From Polaribacter sp. (GTDB taxonomy: Bacteria > Bacteroidota > Bacteroidia > Flavobacteriales > Flavobacteriaceae): DNA of 53,623 nucleotides. Positions 16,346 through 25,878 of this stretch are shown piece by piece. The stretch is taken from the NCBI GenBank assembly GCA_023254055.1, contig JALQYN010000050.1:1-53623 (forward strand), in the 5' to 3' direction. Each line of letters opens with the position of its first letter. Within the stretch, counting starts at the first letter, position 1. The position numbers and the translations under genes were made by a program. The notes beneath the pieces were generated by a model, which was not told the origin of the DNA, did not search any database, and worked only from the letters and a program-made list of their open reading frames with translations.

Positions 16346-17293
16346 CTATTCTGTTTCTATACTTTTATATGCTGAAATGATTCTTTTTACCAATCGATGA
16401 CGAATGACATCTTTATCGTCTAAATAAATTTGTGCAATTCCTTCAATGTCTTTTAGAGCTAGTAACGATTCTTTTAGCCCAGAAACTTGCTTTCTAGGTA
16501 AATCTATTTGCCCAGGATCTCCATTGATAACAAACTTTGCATGTTTTCCCATTCTAGTTAAAAACATTTTCATTTGATTATGGGTTGTATTTTGCGCTTC
16601 ATCTAAAATTACAAATGCATTGTCTAAGGTTCGTCCTCGCATAAATGCAAGTGGTGCAATCTGTATAACTCCTTTTTCTAAATAAGATTCTAATTTTTCA
16701 TGCGGAATCATATCTCTTAAAGCATCGTAAAGTGGTTGCATATACGGATCTAATTTTTCTTTTAAATCTCCAGGTAAAAATCCTAAATTTTCACCAGATT
16801 CTACAGCAGGCCTTGTCAAAATAATTCTACGTACTTCTTTTTCCTTTAGAGCTTTTACGGCTAGAGCAACAGCGGTATATGTTTTTCCTGTTCCGGCTGG
16901 ACCCACTGCAAAAAGCATATCGTTTTGTTGCATCATAGAAACCATTTTGCGTTGGTTCTCTGTTTGAGCTTTGATCAACCTACCATTAACACCATGAACT
17001 AGTACATCTTTGGCATTTACATTTGCGTTTTCTTCTTTTCCTGTTGATATTAAAATTCGCTCAATGCTATTTTCGTCTAGCTTGTTGTATTTGTTAAAAT
17101 ACTTCATCAGCATTTCTAGACGCTTTTCAAATTCGTCTAGAATGTCAGATTCTCCGTAAATTTTTAAATTATTACCTCTAGCTACTATTTTTATTTTCGG
17201 GAAGTGTTTTTTTAAGTGTGCTATTGTGCTGTTTTGAGTTCCAAAAAATTCTTTTGGATCTATGTCTGTGAGTTCAATAATTCTTTCTGTCAA
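16346..17293 (-). CDS. PhoH family ATPase
   Basis: The 315-residue protein is a cytosolic P-loop ATPase of the PhoH (PhoL/YbeZ) group, linked in other bacteria to RNA metabolism and ribosome-associated functions. A KH-like N-terminal region (about 20-75) precedes Walker A GPAGTGKT (131-138), the LTRPAVESGENLGFLPGD segment (159-176) and Walker B VILDEAQN (228-235). Length is typical. The gene begins next to a rightward unit headed by the SAM hydrolase-like gene, with 177 bases between them. Confidence 0.93.
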   Translation of the reverse strand: MTERIIELTDIDPKEFFGTQNSTIAHLKKHFPKIKIVARGNNLKIYGESDILDEFEKRLEMLMKYFNKYNKLDENSIERILISTGKEENANVNAKDVLVHGVNGRLIKAQTENQRKMVSMMQQNDMLFAVGPAGTGKTYTAVALAVKALKEKEVRRIILTRPAVESGENLGFLPGDLKEKLDPYMQPLYDALRDMIPHEKLESYLEKGVIQIAPLAFMRGRTLDNAFVILDEAQNTTHNQMKMFLTRMGKHAKFVINGDPGQIDLPRKQVSGLKESLLALKDIEGIAQIYLDDKDVIRHRLVKRIISAYKSIETE

Positions 17294-17470
17294 ATGATTC
17301 TATTTTAATAGGTTAACAATCTGTGCATTGTAAATAGTTATATAAAATAAAATGAGATAAAATCTATCTGCTTTTTATACAAGAAAATTACGGATAAAAA
17401 ATTAGAATTGATTAGCTTTGTGTAAAATTTTTGTAATTTTTTAAACAACTAATTAACAGGTAGTCTTTAC

Positions 17471-18301
17471 ATGTCTTTAATTACTTTAACAACAGATTTC
17501 GGAACTAAAGACCATTTTGTAGGTGCTGTAAAGGGGGCTATTTACTCAGAATTACCTGATGCTAGAATTGTAGACATCACTCACGAAATTTCTCCTTTTA
17601 GCATTACAGAAACTGCCTATATTTTAAAAAACTCATACAAAAGTTTTCCTGATAAAAGCATTCATATTATTGGTGTAGATTCTGAGTTGAGTCCAGAAAA
17701 CAAACACATTGCGTTGTTGTTAGATAATCATTATTTTATTTGTCCAGATAACGGATTAATTTCTATGATTGCTTCAGAAATAAAACCAACTCAAATTGTA
17801 GAAATTAACATCCATGATCGTATAGAAAGTAGTTTCCCTGTACTAGATGTTTTTGTTCAAGTTGCGTGTTTTATTGCTCGTGGAGGAAGTTTAGGGGTAA
17901 TTGGTAAAGACATTCAGACCTATAAAGAAATGACTGAAATTCAACCAAAAATTAACTCCACCCAAACTCAAATCACCGGAAGTGTTATCTATATTGACAA
18001 TTACGGAAATGTAATTAGCAATATCAGTAAAAAACTCATTGCTGAAATAGGCAAAGGAAGAGATTATAAGGTTACAGCAAGACGGTATACTTTTGATAAA
18101 ATCAACAATAAGTACAATGATATTATCAACTATGCAATTAATGAAGACAGAAAACATTATGATGGCAATAAGCTGGCTATTTTTAATTCTGCAGGTTTTT
18201 TAGAAATTGCTATTTACAGAAGCAATTTAAATACTGTTGGTAGTGCTTCTTCTCTCTTAGGATTGAGTTACAGAGATACTATAACAGTAGAATTTTATTA
18301 A
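17471..18301 (+). CDS. SAM hydrolase/hydroxide adenosyltransferase (DUF62)
   Basis: The 276-residue protein starts with the family signature ITLTTDFGTKDHFVGAVKG (4-22). The middle contains HIIGVDSELSPENKH and PDNGLISMI, and the C-terminal beta barrel includes GSVIYIDNYGNVISNIS. The family uses hydroxide to split S-adenosylmethionine into adenosine and methionine, perhaps controlling SAM levels. The full set of conserved Asp and His positions appears intact. A TAGCTTTG element at 17413-17420 is a possible promoter element. The gene starts the rightward block leading to gldFG. Confidence 0.9.
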   Translation: MSLITLTTDFGTKDHFVGAVKGAIYSELPDARIVDITHEISPFSITETAYILKNSYKSFPDKSIHIIGVDSELSPENKHIALLLDNHYFICPDNGLISMIASEIKPTQIVEINIHDRIESSFPVLDVFVQVACFIARGGSLGVIGKDIQTYKEMTEIQPKINSTQTQITGSVIYIDNYGNVISNISKKLIAEIGKGRDYKVTARRYTFDKINNKYNDIINYAINEDRKHYDGNKLAIFNSAGFLEIAIYRSNLNTVGSASSLLGLSYRDTITVEFY

Positions 18302-18318
18302 TTTTTTAGAAATTATAG

Positions 18319-18615
18319 ATGTTTGTTAGAATTGTAAAAATGGGATTTCATAAAGAAAATGTATCGGCATTTTTAGAAATTTTTGAAAGTAAAAAAGAAA
18401 AAATTAGAGCAAACAATGGTTGTCAGTTATTAGAATTGTATCGAGATAAAAACAACCCAACAATTTTCTTTACCTATAGTTATTGGGAAACAGAAAAAGA
18501 TTTAGAAAACTACAGAAACTCTGAATTATTTAAAGTTGTTTGGGCAGAAACCAAAGCATTATTTAATATCAAACCAGTAGCTTGGAGTGTTGATAAAACG
18601 GTAAGCATGCCTTAA
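18319..18615 (+). CDS. Antibiotic biosynthesis monooxygenase (ABM) domain protein
   Basis: The 98-residue protein is a single ABM-type ferredoxin-like domain: an initial MFVRIVKMGF strand, a helix rich in charged residues, the NNGCQLLELYRD strand and FTYSYWETEKDLENYRNSELF. Such small dimeric proteins include quinol monooxygenases and heme-degrading enzymes, and many have unknown substrates. It follows the SAM hydrolase gene by 17 bases and is likely co-transcribed. Assignment of the fold is good, assignment of a reaction is not possible. Confidence 0.85.
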   Translation: MFVRIVKMGFHKENVSAFLEIFESKKEKIRANNGCQLLELYRDKNNPTIFFTYSYWETEKDLENYRNSELFKVVWAETKALFNIKPVAWSVDKTVSMP

Positions 18616-18667
18616 GCAATTATCAGTAAACAGTTATCAGATATCAACAAACAATTATCAATTATTA

Positions 18668-19204
18668 ATGAAGCTCTTTTCTTTTATCCATTTTCCAGAA
18701 ATTAACACAGAACGATTGCTGTTACGACAATTAAATACAAATGATGTTAAAGCAATTTTCAAATTGCGCTCTAATAAAGAAATCAACAAACTAATTACTA
18801 GAAACACACCAAAGAGTTTAGACGAAGCTACCGAATTCATTACTATTTGTCATCAAGAATTTGAGAAACAAAACCGGATATTTTGGTCTATAGTATTAAA
18901 AGAAACCAACGAAGTAATTGGTACCATTGTATATCATAAAATATCATTAGATACTAATTATGCTGAAATTGGTTACGAATTAGATCCATCTTTTCATCAA
19001 AAAGGTTTTATGAGTGAAGCTATGAATGCGGTTTTAGAATTTGGAATTTCAAAAATGAACTTAAAAGTTAAAGAAGCTTTTACCCACAAAAATAATATAG
19101 CTTCTATTGCGTTGTTAGAAAAACATCTTTTTGTTTTTCAGCCAAAAAGAAGAGACGAAGGTGTTGAAAATAATCGTATTTTTCGCCTCGATATACATCT
19201 ATAA
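18668..19204 (+). CDS. GNAT acetyltransferase (RimJ/RimL type)
   Basis: The 178-residue protein has the RimJ/RimL layout: INTERLLLRQLNTND at about 11-25, an acceptor-site strand FWSIVLKETNEVIGTIVYH, the acetyl-CoA contact region IGYELDPSFHQKGFMSEAMNAVLEFG and a final NNIASIALLEK. It would transfer an acetyl group from acetyl-CoA to a protein N-terminus or small amine, with the substrate unknown. It ends one base before the gldF start. The preceding 50-base gap contains AT-rich degenerate repeats of the ATTATCA type common in flavobacterial intergenic sequence. Confidence 0.88.
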   Translation: MKLFSFIHFPEINTERLLLRQLNTNDVKAIFKLRSNKEINKLITRNTPKSLDEATEFITICHQEFEKQNRIFWSIVLKETNEVIGTIVYHKISLDTNYAEIGYELDPSFHQKGFMSEAMNAVLEFGISKMNLKVKEAFTHKNNIASIALLEKHLFVFQPKRRDEGVENNRIFRLDIHL

Positions 19205-19205
19205 T

Positions 19206-19925
19206 ATGATTCCGATTTTAAGAAAAGAATTCAATTTGTTTTTTGCATCACCCATTGCCTATTTGGTAATCGGAGTTTTCTTATTGGTAAACGGTTTATT
19301 TTTATGGGTTTTTAAAGATGACACCAATATCTTAAATGCAGGTTTTGCAGACTTAAATAGTTTCTTTTATTTGGCTCCATGGATTTTATTGTTTCTAATC
19401 CCTGCAATAACTATGAAAAGTTTTGCAGACGAATTAAATACTGGAACTATAGAAACTTTGCGCACAAAACCAATTACAGATTGGCAAATAGTATTGGGTA
19501 AATTTACCGCATCGCTCCTCTTAATTGTTATTGCTTTAACACCAACGATGACCTATGTATACACAATCATTCAATTGGGAAATCCGATTGGAAACATCGA
19601 TTTAGGCAGCACCATAGGTTCATACATCGGCTTGTTGTTTTTAGCAGCCACGTATACATCAGTTGGTTTGTTTACCTCAACACTTTCTAAAAATCAAATT
19701 GTTGCATTTATTTTAGGCGTTTTTATTACGTTCTTTTTGTTCTACGGATTTGACGCCATTGCAGGTGTCTTTCCGACCAATAGCTATACTATTCAATTAT
19801 TAGGAATCAATGAACATTACAAAAGCATTAGTCGTGGTGTCATAGACACTAGAGATGTTTTATATTTCATCTCTCTCACTGTTTTCTTTTTATTACTAAC
19901 TAAAAACCAGTTACGTAATGTCTAA
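19206..19925 (+). CDS. gldF: Gliding motility ABC permease GldF
   Basis: The 239-residue membrane protein has about six membrane segments and the ABC-2 permease pattern of GldF (ILRKEFNLFFASPIAYLVIG at the start, then the cytosolic TGTIETLRTKPITDWQIVLGKF). In Flavobacterium johnsoniae GldF, GldG and the ATPase GldA form a transporter required for gliding. I chose the ATG at 19206. An upstream in-frame start would overlap the GNAT gene by 74 bases and add an unrelated tail. It overlaps gldG by eight bases, indicating coupled translation. No gldA is in this window, as expected for the group. Confidence 0.93.
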   Translation: MIPILRKEFNLFFASPIAYLVIGVFLLVNGLFLWVFKDDTNILNAGFADLNSFFYLAPWILLFLIPAITMKSFADELNTGTIETLRTKPITDWQIVLGKFTASLLLIVIALTPTMTYVYTIIQLGNPIGNIDLGSTIGSYIGLLFLAATYTSVGLFTSTLSKNQIVAFILGVFITFFLFYGFDAIAGVFPTNSYTIQLLGINEHYKSISRGVIDTRDVLYFISLTVFFLLLTKNQLRNV

Positions 19926-21558
19926 GAATATACAATTCCTTGCAAAATTAGTTGTTGGTTTACTATTGATTAATTTCTTAGGAAATCAATTGTATAAACG
20001 TTTTGACTTAACTCAAGACAATCGTTATACCTTAACAAAAACAACAACTTCAATTGTAAATTCTGTAAGCAATATTCTAAATATAAAAGTGTATTTAGAA
20101 GGCGATTTTCCGGCCGAATTTAAGCGTTTGCAAATTGAAACAAAACAATTTTTAGAAGAGTTAAGAGCTGTAAATTCTACTATTAGAATTCAGTTTGTAA
20201 ATCCAGATACGCTTAGAGAAGAGTTGATTAAAAAAGGAATGATTCCTAGTAGATTAACCGTAGAAGAAAATGGCAAACTTTCGGAAGCTATTATTTTTCC
20301 TTGGGCAGAAATTTCTTATCAAAACAAAACAGAGTTTGTAAACTTATTACCAAGTTCTAATGTCAGCAATCAAGACGAACAACTGCAAAATGCCGTTGAA
20401 AGTTTAGAGTTTTCTTTTGCCAGTGCCCTTAAAAATATTGGTAGAAAAAATAAACAAAAAATTGCGGTATTAACTGGAAATGGAGAGTTGCAAGATATTT
20501 ATTTGTATAGTTTTTTAAAAGAAGTTGCTAGCAAAAATAGTTTGGCAAAATTTACCTTAGATTCTGTTGCTACAAATCCGCAAAAAACTTTAAAAGATTT
20601 AACTAGTTTTGATTTAGCCATCATTGCAAAACCAACAATAAAGTTTTCTGATAATGAAAAATTAGTGTTAGATCAATTTATCACAAATGGTGGTAAAACT
20701 CTTTGGATGATTGACAACGTTCAAGCAGAACAAGATAGCTTATTGCAAACTGGCAAAATGTTAGCGTATCCAAGAGATTTGAATTTAACCGATTTATTAT
20801 TTGCTTATGGTGTAAGAATAAATACCAGTTTAATTAAAGATTCTTATGCTGCAAAAATACCACTAGCCACAGGAAATGTTGGTCATCAAACACAATTTCA
20901 ATATTTACCCTGGAGTTTTCATCCACTGGTAAACGGAAATGTAGATCATCCGATTACCAAAAATATTCGTCCAGTTCGTTTACAGTTTACAACACAAATT
21001 GACACGTTAAAAAACAACATCAAAAAAACGCCATTATTAGCCACATCATTATTATCTGCAAAACTAGGAACTCCAAATTTTGTGGAATTAAAAAGTATTG
21101 CTGATGAGCAAAACCCGAACGAATACAATAGCGGAAAACAACTTACAGCGGTTTTGTTAGAAGGCTCTTTTAATTCGGCTTACAAAAACAGAATAAAGCC
21201 TTTTAAAACATCACTTTATAAAGACCAAAGTATTGCCAACAAAATGGTTGTAATAGCCGATGGGGATATTGCTAAAAACCAAATCTTAAAAAATCAACCT
21301 TACGATTTATCAATAGACAAATGGACGCAAGAAGCCTTTGGTAATAAAGAGTTTTTGTTAAATACTGTAGATTATCTATTGGACGATGATGGTTTAATAA
21401 ATCTTAGAAATAAATCACTCAAAATAAATATATTAGACAAGCAAAAATCTTTTGAAGAACGCACTTTTTGGCAACTATTTAATATTGCTTTACCTTTAGC
21501 ATTGTTAGCTCTTTTTGGTCTAGTTTTTAATTATTTACGAAAAAAGAAATACACATAG
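19918..21558 (+). CDS. gldG: Gliding motility protein GldG
   Basis: The 546-residue protein has an N-terminal membrane segment (about 8-25), the conserved opening RFDLTQDNRYTLTKTT (28-43), a large periplasmic IFT52-like region with SFDLAIIAKPTIKFSDNEK and NGGKTLWMIDN, and a C-terminal membrane anchor near 522-541. This is the GldG layout, the partner of GldF in the gliding-associated ABC transporter. It shares eight bases with gldF. In other flavobacteria I recall dnaN lying close downstream; here dnaN is about 11 kb away. Confidence 0.94.
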   Translation: MSKNIQFLAKLVVGLLLINFLGNQLYKRFDLTQDNRYTLTKTTTSIVNSVSNILNIKVYLEGDFPAEFKRLQIETKQFLEELRAVNSTIRIQFVNPDTLREELIKKGMIPSRLTVEENGKLSEAIIFPWAEISYQNKTEFVNLLPSSNVSNQDEQLQNAVESLEFSFASALKNIGRKNKQKIAVLTGNGELQDIYLYSFLKEVASKNSLAKFTLDSVATNPQKTLKDLTSFDLAIIAKPTIKFSDNEKLVLDQFITNGGKTLWMIDNVQAEQDSLLQTGKMLAYPRDLNLTDLLFAYGVRINTSLIKDSYAAKIPLATGNVGHQTQFQYLPWSFHPLVNGNVDHPITKNIRPVRLQFTTQIDTLKNNIKKTPLLATSLLSAKLGTPNFVELKSIADEQNPNEYNSGKQLTAVLLEGSFNSAYKNRIKPFKTSLYKDQSIANKMVVIADGDIAKNQILKNQPYDLSIDKWTQEAFGNKEFLLNTVDYLLDDDGLINLRNKSLKINILDKQKSFEERTFWQLFNIALPLALLALFGLVFNYLRKKKYT

Positions 21559-21632
21559 TTAGAAACATACGTATTGTAACAAATTAAGCAAATCCTCGTC
21601 GTTTAACTATATCTAACTATTTTTATGTATTT

Positions 21633-22892
21633 ATGAATCAAACTAAAACCTTTTTTCTTAGCATATTGCTTATGATATCAATTTTTGCATCTTTTAAGAT
21701 GTATAAAAGTGAACAAGCACAGTTGCAACTCAAAAGTGATTTAATTGAGCTTTCTCATGTAGAATACGGTCTTTTAAATGTTGATAAATGGGAAAGGCTT
21801 TTAGCGGATATCATTGCAAATAAATTAGGAGATTTTAAGGCTGAAGAAATGGGCAATGACGAGATGAAAGAGAACGTTTCTGTATTGCTAAAAACCCTTA
21901 TCGATGATTACGAAAAAACGGTTCAAAAGAAAAATTCTGAAGGTCTTTTTGCGTCCGTAAAAAAAACATTATATGCTTCTGCTTTTGACGGAATTAGGGA
22001 AGACATTCCAGCACTTACAGAAAAAGTAATGTCGTTTTTAGATGTTAAAAATAATACAGAAGGAATTAAAGAATACATTGTTGTACTCTTAAAAAAATAC
22101 ACCAACAGTTCGTTTTCAAGAACAGACTATTCAAAAGTAGATGCGATTGTTAAGAAACATGAAAGCGATACTAGTGAAAATGCAATAACAGTTTTACATG
22201 AAAAGATTGAAAAACAACAGGAAGAAAGTCAGATTTACAGAGTCTTGTTAGCTATTTCTTTTTTAGGGTTTATCGTTGTTTTCTTTTTTATCAAAAAAAT
22301 CTCTAGAATTGATTATTTAGCAGGAATACTATTTAGTTTTTCACTGTTATTTTTAGGTATTACTTTACCTATGATAGAAATTGATGCACGCATCTCTGAA
22401 ATTAGTTTTTCCTTTTTAAATGAAACAATTAGCTTTAAAAACCAGGTGTTATTTTACAAAAGCAAAAGCATCTATGAAGTTGTAACCTTAATGATGGAGC
22501 AACGTAAATTCGATTTAATTGCCGTTGGAATTTTAATCTTTCTGTTTAGTATTTTGTTTCCAATTACCAAATTAGTTTCATCAATCTTATATATTATAAA
22601 CAATAAATTAAAGGAAAATAAAATCATACAGTTTTTTATATTCAAAACGGGTAAATGGTCTATGGCAGATGTTTTTGTAATTGCAATTATTATGGCTTTT
22701 ATCGGTTTTCAAGGAATTATCAATGACCAACTTAGTCAGTTAAAATTAGTTTCAGAATCTGTCGATATCCTAACAACCAACAATTCTAGTGTCTTATTCG
22801 GTTTCTTTTCATTTACGGCCTTTGTTATTGTTAGCATAGCAATTTCACACAGAATGCACAAAGAAAGAAACCTTATTAAAAAAAGGAACTAA
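21633..22892 (+). CDS. PqiA-like membrane protein with long N-terminal domain
   Basis: The 419-residue protein has one N-terminal membrane segment (about 7-22) and a roughly 170-residue charged, helical extracytoplasmic region. A C-terminal block of about four membrane segments begins near residue 200. The C-terminal block (GITLPMIEID, SIYEVVTLMM, LIAVGILIFLFSILFPITKL, KWSMADVFVIAIIMAF) resembles the paraquat-inducible protein A family, which in other bacteria is linked to envelope lipid transport. The zinc-ribbon cysteines of classical PqiA are absent. No MCE-domain partner gene is nearby. The homology call is moderate. Confidence 0.7.
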   Translation: MNQTKTFFLSILLMISIFASFKMYKSEQAQLQLKSDLIELSHVEYGLLNVDKWERLLADIIANKLGDFKAEEMGNDEMKENVSVLLKTLIDDYEKTVQKKNSEGLFASVKKTLYASAFDGIREDIPALTEKVMSFLDVKNNTEGIKEYIVVLLKKYTNSSFSRTDYSKVDAIVKKHESDTSENAITVLHEKIEKQQEESQIYRVLLAISFLGFIVVFFFIKKISRIDYLAGILFSFSLLFLGITLPMIEIDARISEISFSFLNETISFKNQVLFYKSKSIYEVVTLMMEQRKFDLIAVGILIFLFSILFPITKLVSSILYIINNKLKENKIIQFFIFKTGKWSMADVFVIAIIMAFIGFQGIINDQLSQLKLVSESVDILTTNNSSVLFGFFSFTAFVIVSIAISHRMHKERNLIKKRN

Positions 22893-22992
22893 ATCATTTC
22901 CCAATAAACTCTTACAAAAAATTTCATCTTTCTAGTTTCATAAAGATTGTGTATTTTTAGAAAAACTAATTTTCATTCTAAAACATACACTC

Positions 22993-23880
22993 ATGAAAAA
23001 ACTAACTAAAGAAGACATTTCTCCAGAAGTATTTGATTTATACGACGATTATGCCCATAATAAAATAGACAGAAGAGGTTTTGTTGAAAAGCTAGGAATG
23101 TATGCAGTTGCTGGAGTTACTGTTCCGTCTTTACTAAGTTTTATGTCTCCGAATTATGTAGATACCATGACAATAAAAAAAGATGATGAACGCATTGATT
23201 CTGATTACATCAATTACAATTCTCCAAAAGGAGGCGGAACGATAAAAGGTTTATTGTCTACTCCGAAAAATATTTCTAAGAAATTGCCCGGCATTGTGGT
23301 TGTTCATGAAAACCGTGGACTAAATCCATATATAGAAGATGTTGGACGTAGAACTGCTGTGGATGGCTTTATTTCGTTGGCACCTGATGCTCTAAGTCCG
23401 CTTGGAGGATATCCAGGAAACGATGATGATGGAAGAACCATGCAACGAAAAAGAAATCAGAATGAAATGCTAGAAGATTTTATTGCTGCTTATGAGTATT
23501 TAAAAAACCATAAAGATTGTAACGGTAAAATTGGTGTTGTCGGATTTTGCTTTGGGGGTTGGATTTCAAATATGATGGCCGTGAAAATTCCAGATTTAGC
23601 TGCTGCAGTACCTTATTACGGAAGACAACCAAACGATGAAGATGCTGCAAAAATAAAAGCACCTTTATTGTTACAATATGCTGGATTAGATACAAGAGTA
23701 AATGCTGGTTGGGAAGCCTATGAAAAAATATTAAAAGCTAATAAGATTGAGCATCAGGCATATTTCTACCCAAATGTGAATCATGGGTTTCATAATAATA
23801 CCACCCCAAGATTTGATAGACCTGCTGCAGAGTTGTCATGGAAAAGAACGATTGCTTTTTTTAAGGAAAAAATGAATTAA
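22993..23880 (+). CDS. Dienelactone hydrolase family protein, Tat-type leader
   Basis: The 295-residue protein has an alpha/beta hydrolase core with the dienelactone hydrolase triad: C186 in VGFCFGG, D233 in AGLDTRV and H264 in NVNHGFH. E106 in HENRG is also typical. A twin-arginine-like segment DRRGF at 27-31 precedes a hydrophobic stretch to about 50, suggesting Tat export, although the segment lies deep for a leader. It would hydrolyse an ester or lactone whose nature is unknown. It heads a rightward set with the PAP2, GNAT-like and MFS genes (gaps of 6 and 3 bases, then a 4-base overlap). Confidence 0.88.
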   Translation: MKKLTKEDISPEVFDLYDDYAHNKIDRRGFVEKLGMYAVAGVTVPSLLSFMSPNYVDTMTIKKDDERIDSDYINYNSPKGGGTIKGLLSTPKNISKKLPGIVVVHENRGLNPYIEDVGRRTAVDGFISLAPDALSPLGGYPGNDDDGRTMQRKRNQNEMLEDFIAAYEYLKNHKDCNGKIGVVGFCFGGWISNMMAVKIPDLAAAVPYYGRQPNDEDAAKIKAPLLLQYAGLDTRVNAGWEAYEKILKANKIEHQAYFYPNVNHGFHNNTTPRFDRPAAELSWKRTIAFFKEKMN

Positions 23881-23886
23881 TCATGT

Positions 23887-24756
23887 ATGAATAGATTTCT
23901 TAAAATAGACGTTCTTTTTCTGGGTTTTCTATTGATTACAACCATTTTATTAATCTGTTCTTGGAATCAAACCGAAAATGTAGTTGATTTACTGATTGTT
24001 AGAGGAGTTATTTTTGTTGTGAGTTTAGGATTTATCTTTTTAAATTCTATTCTAAATTCTGCGGTATTTAATTTATTTAGAAATATCTATCCCATTTTAT
24101 TTGCAGGTTATTTTTATACTGAAACGGTGTATTATAACAAGCTTTTTTTTAGTAATTTAGATCCACTTTTTATTCAATTTGATCAATGGCTATTTGGTTT
24201 TCAGCCAAGCATAACGTTTTCGAAATATTTTTCTAGTACTGGTTTTGCAGAGCTTATGTATTTTGGCTATTTCTCTTTCTATTGCATCATTCTTGGTTTT
24301 ATTTTTATCACTTTTTTTAAAAGAAAATCATTCTTTTTAGAAAGCAATTTTATCGTAGCTTTTTCCCTCTTATTTTTCTATTTTGTTTTTGCTTTATTCC
24401 CTTCAGCTGGACCACAGTTTTATTTTGATGTCTCTGAAAGAGCTGTTCCAACAAACGGATATTTTTTTCAAAAAATAATACATGCAATTCAAGAAGGAGC
24501 AGAACAACCAACTGGTGCTTTCCCAAGTTCTCATGTTGGCGTAACCATTGTTATACTAGCTCTTGCAAGGAAATCTTCTCCTCTTTTTTTTAAAATTTGT
24601 GTCCCAATAACAATCATATTAATACTATCAACTGTGTATATCAAAGCACATTATGCAGTTGATGCAATTTTTGGTTTTTTAATTGCACCATTTATCTTGT
24701 ATTTAGCAGAATTTGTGTATCATTATCAACCCAAAAAGAAAATTCATACAAGCTAA
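23887..24756 (+). CDS. PAP2-superfamily membrane phosphatase/transferase
   Basis: The 289-residue protein has about six membrane segments and PAP2 active-site motifs. These are FPSAGPQFYF in place of the usual first motif, GAFPSSHVG (about 212-220) and KAHYAVDAIFG (about 257-267), whose His and Asp fit the catalytic third motif. The missing KxxxxxxRP first motif is like the branch that includes Aur1/IPC-synthase-type phospho-transferases, so a lipid head-group transferase is as likely as a phosphatase. It sits six bases after the hydrolase gene and three bases before the GNAT-like gene, so the three are probably one operon. Confidence 0.82.
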   Translation: MNRFLKIDVLFLGFLLITTILLICSWNQTENVVDLLIVRGVIFVVSLGFIFLNSILNSAVFNLFRNIYPILFAGYFYTETVYYNKLFFSNLDPLFIQFDQWLFGFQPSITFSKYFSSTGFAELMYFGYFSFYCIILGFIFITFFKRKSFFLESNFIVAFSLLFFYFVFALFPSAGPQFYFDVSERAVPTNGYFFQKIIHAIQEGAEQPTGAFPSSHVGVTIVILALARKSSPLFFKICVPITIILILSTVYIKAHYAVDAIFGFLIAPFILYLAEFVYHYQPKKKIHTS

Positions 24757-24759
24757 TTT

Positions 24760-25878
24760 ATGATTCATCTTAGAGAAGTAAATACATATAAAGATTTACG
24801 GACTTTTATAAAACTACCTTATAAAATTCATAAAAACCATAAAGAATGGTTGCCTCCACTCATTTCTGATGAATTTAAAGTTTTTGATAAAAGAAAGAAT
24901 CATTCTTTTGAACATTGCGATACCATTATGTATTTAGCAACCAAAAATGGCGAAGTTGTTGGACGAATAATGGGAATAATTAATCATGCATACAACAAAG
25001 GCAATAACGAAAAAAATGTTCGATTCTGTTATTTAGAATGTTATGATGATGCTGAAGTTTTTGATACATTGATTGAAGCCATTGAGGTTTGGGGTAAAGA
25101 AAAAAATATGGTAAACATTGTTGGTCCGTTAGGATTTTCTGATAAAGATCCACAAGGTTTTTTATTAGAAGGATTTGATGATCCAATGACTGTGATGGTT
25201 ACCAACTGTAGTTTTAAATACATGATTTCTCATACCCAAAGAAATGGCTATCAAAAGAAGATTGATTTATTTCAATACAGAGTTCGGCTTGAAGAAAAAA
25301 CACCAGAAATCTATCTAAAAATTGCAGAACGAGTTAAGTCTAGAGGATTTAAAATAGTTGAGTTTACAAAATCAACAGAAATAAAACCTTATGTACAAAC
25401 AGTCTTCGATTTAATCAACGAAACTTATACAGATATTTATGGCTTTGCTCCTTTAGATGAAACAGAGGCTAAAGAATTTTCTAGTCGATTTTTACCCTTG
25501 TTAAATCCGAATTACATCAAATTAGTAAAAGATAAAAATGATGTTGTTGTTGCATTTGTCGTTGCCATGCCAAACATTAGTAAGGGCTTTAAAAAAGCAA
25601 ATGGAAGAATTTTACCTTTTGGTTTTTTTCATATCATTCGTGCTTTGAAAACAGCAAATCAATTAGACATGCTATTGGGGTGTGTAAAACAAAATATTCG
25701 AAATTTTGGGTTAGATGCGCTCATGGCAGTTGCATTATTTGATTCCGCTAGAAAAGGAGGATTAACAATAATGGATAGCCATGTTACCATGGAAGGAAAT
25801 ACTCAAATGCGAGCTACTTATGAACGTATGAATCACGAAATTTATAAGAAATATCGAATTTTCGAAAAAGCTTTATGA
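24760..25878 (+). CDS. GNAT-like acyltransferase family protein
   Basis: The 372-residue protein belongs to a broad Bacteroidota group with the start REVNTYKDLRTFIKLPYKIHK and a GNAT-like half (TIMYLATKNGEVVGRIMGIINH, then VRFCYLECYDDAEVF). The C-terminal half, IVEFTKSTEIKPYVQTVFDLINETYTDIYGF onward, may be a second GNAT fold. No small-molecule substrate can be read from it. GNAT-fold enzymes include the Caulobacter bacterial ceramide synthase, so a role in acyl-amide lipid formation is possible but untested. It overlaps the MFS gene by four bases (ATGA). Confidence 0.68.
   Translation: MIHLREVNTYKDLRTFIKLPYKIHKNHKEWLPPLISDEFKVFDKRKNHSFEHCDTIMYLATKNGEVVGRIMGIINHAYNKGNNEKNVRFCYLECYDDAEVFDTLIEAIEVWGKEKNMVNIVGPLGFSDKDPQGFLLEGFDDPMTVMVTNCSFKYMISHTQRNGYQKKIDLFQYRVRLEEKTPEIYLKIAERVKSRGFKIVEFTKSTEIKPYVQTVFDLINETYTDIYGFAPLDETEAKEFSSRFLPLLNPNYIKLVKDKNDVVVAFVVAMPNISKGFKKANGRILPFGFFHIIRALKTANQLDMLLGCVKQNIRNFGLDALMAVALFDSARKGGLTIMDSHVTMEGNTQMRATYERMNHEIYKKYRIFEKAL

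Noticed and set aside
19131..19205. Upstream start for GldF
   Set aside because: It would overlap the GNAT gene by 74 bases and adds 25 residues unlike GldF. The ATG at 19206 fits the family.
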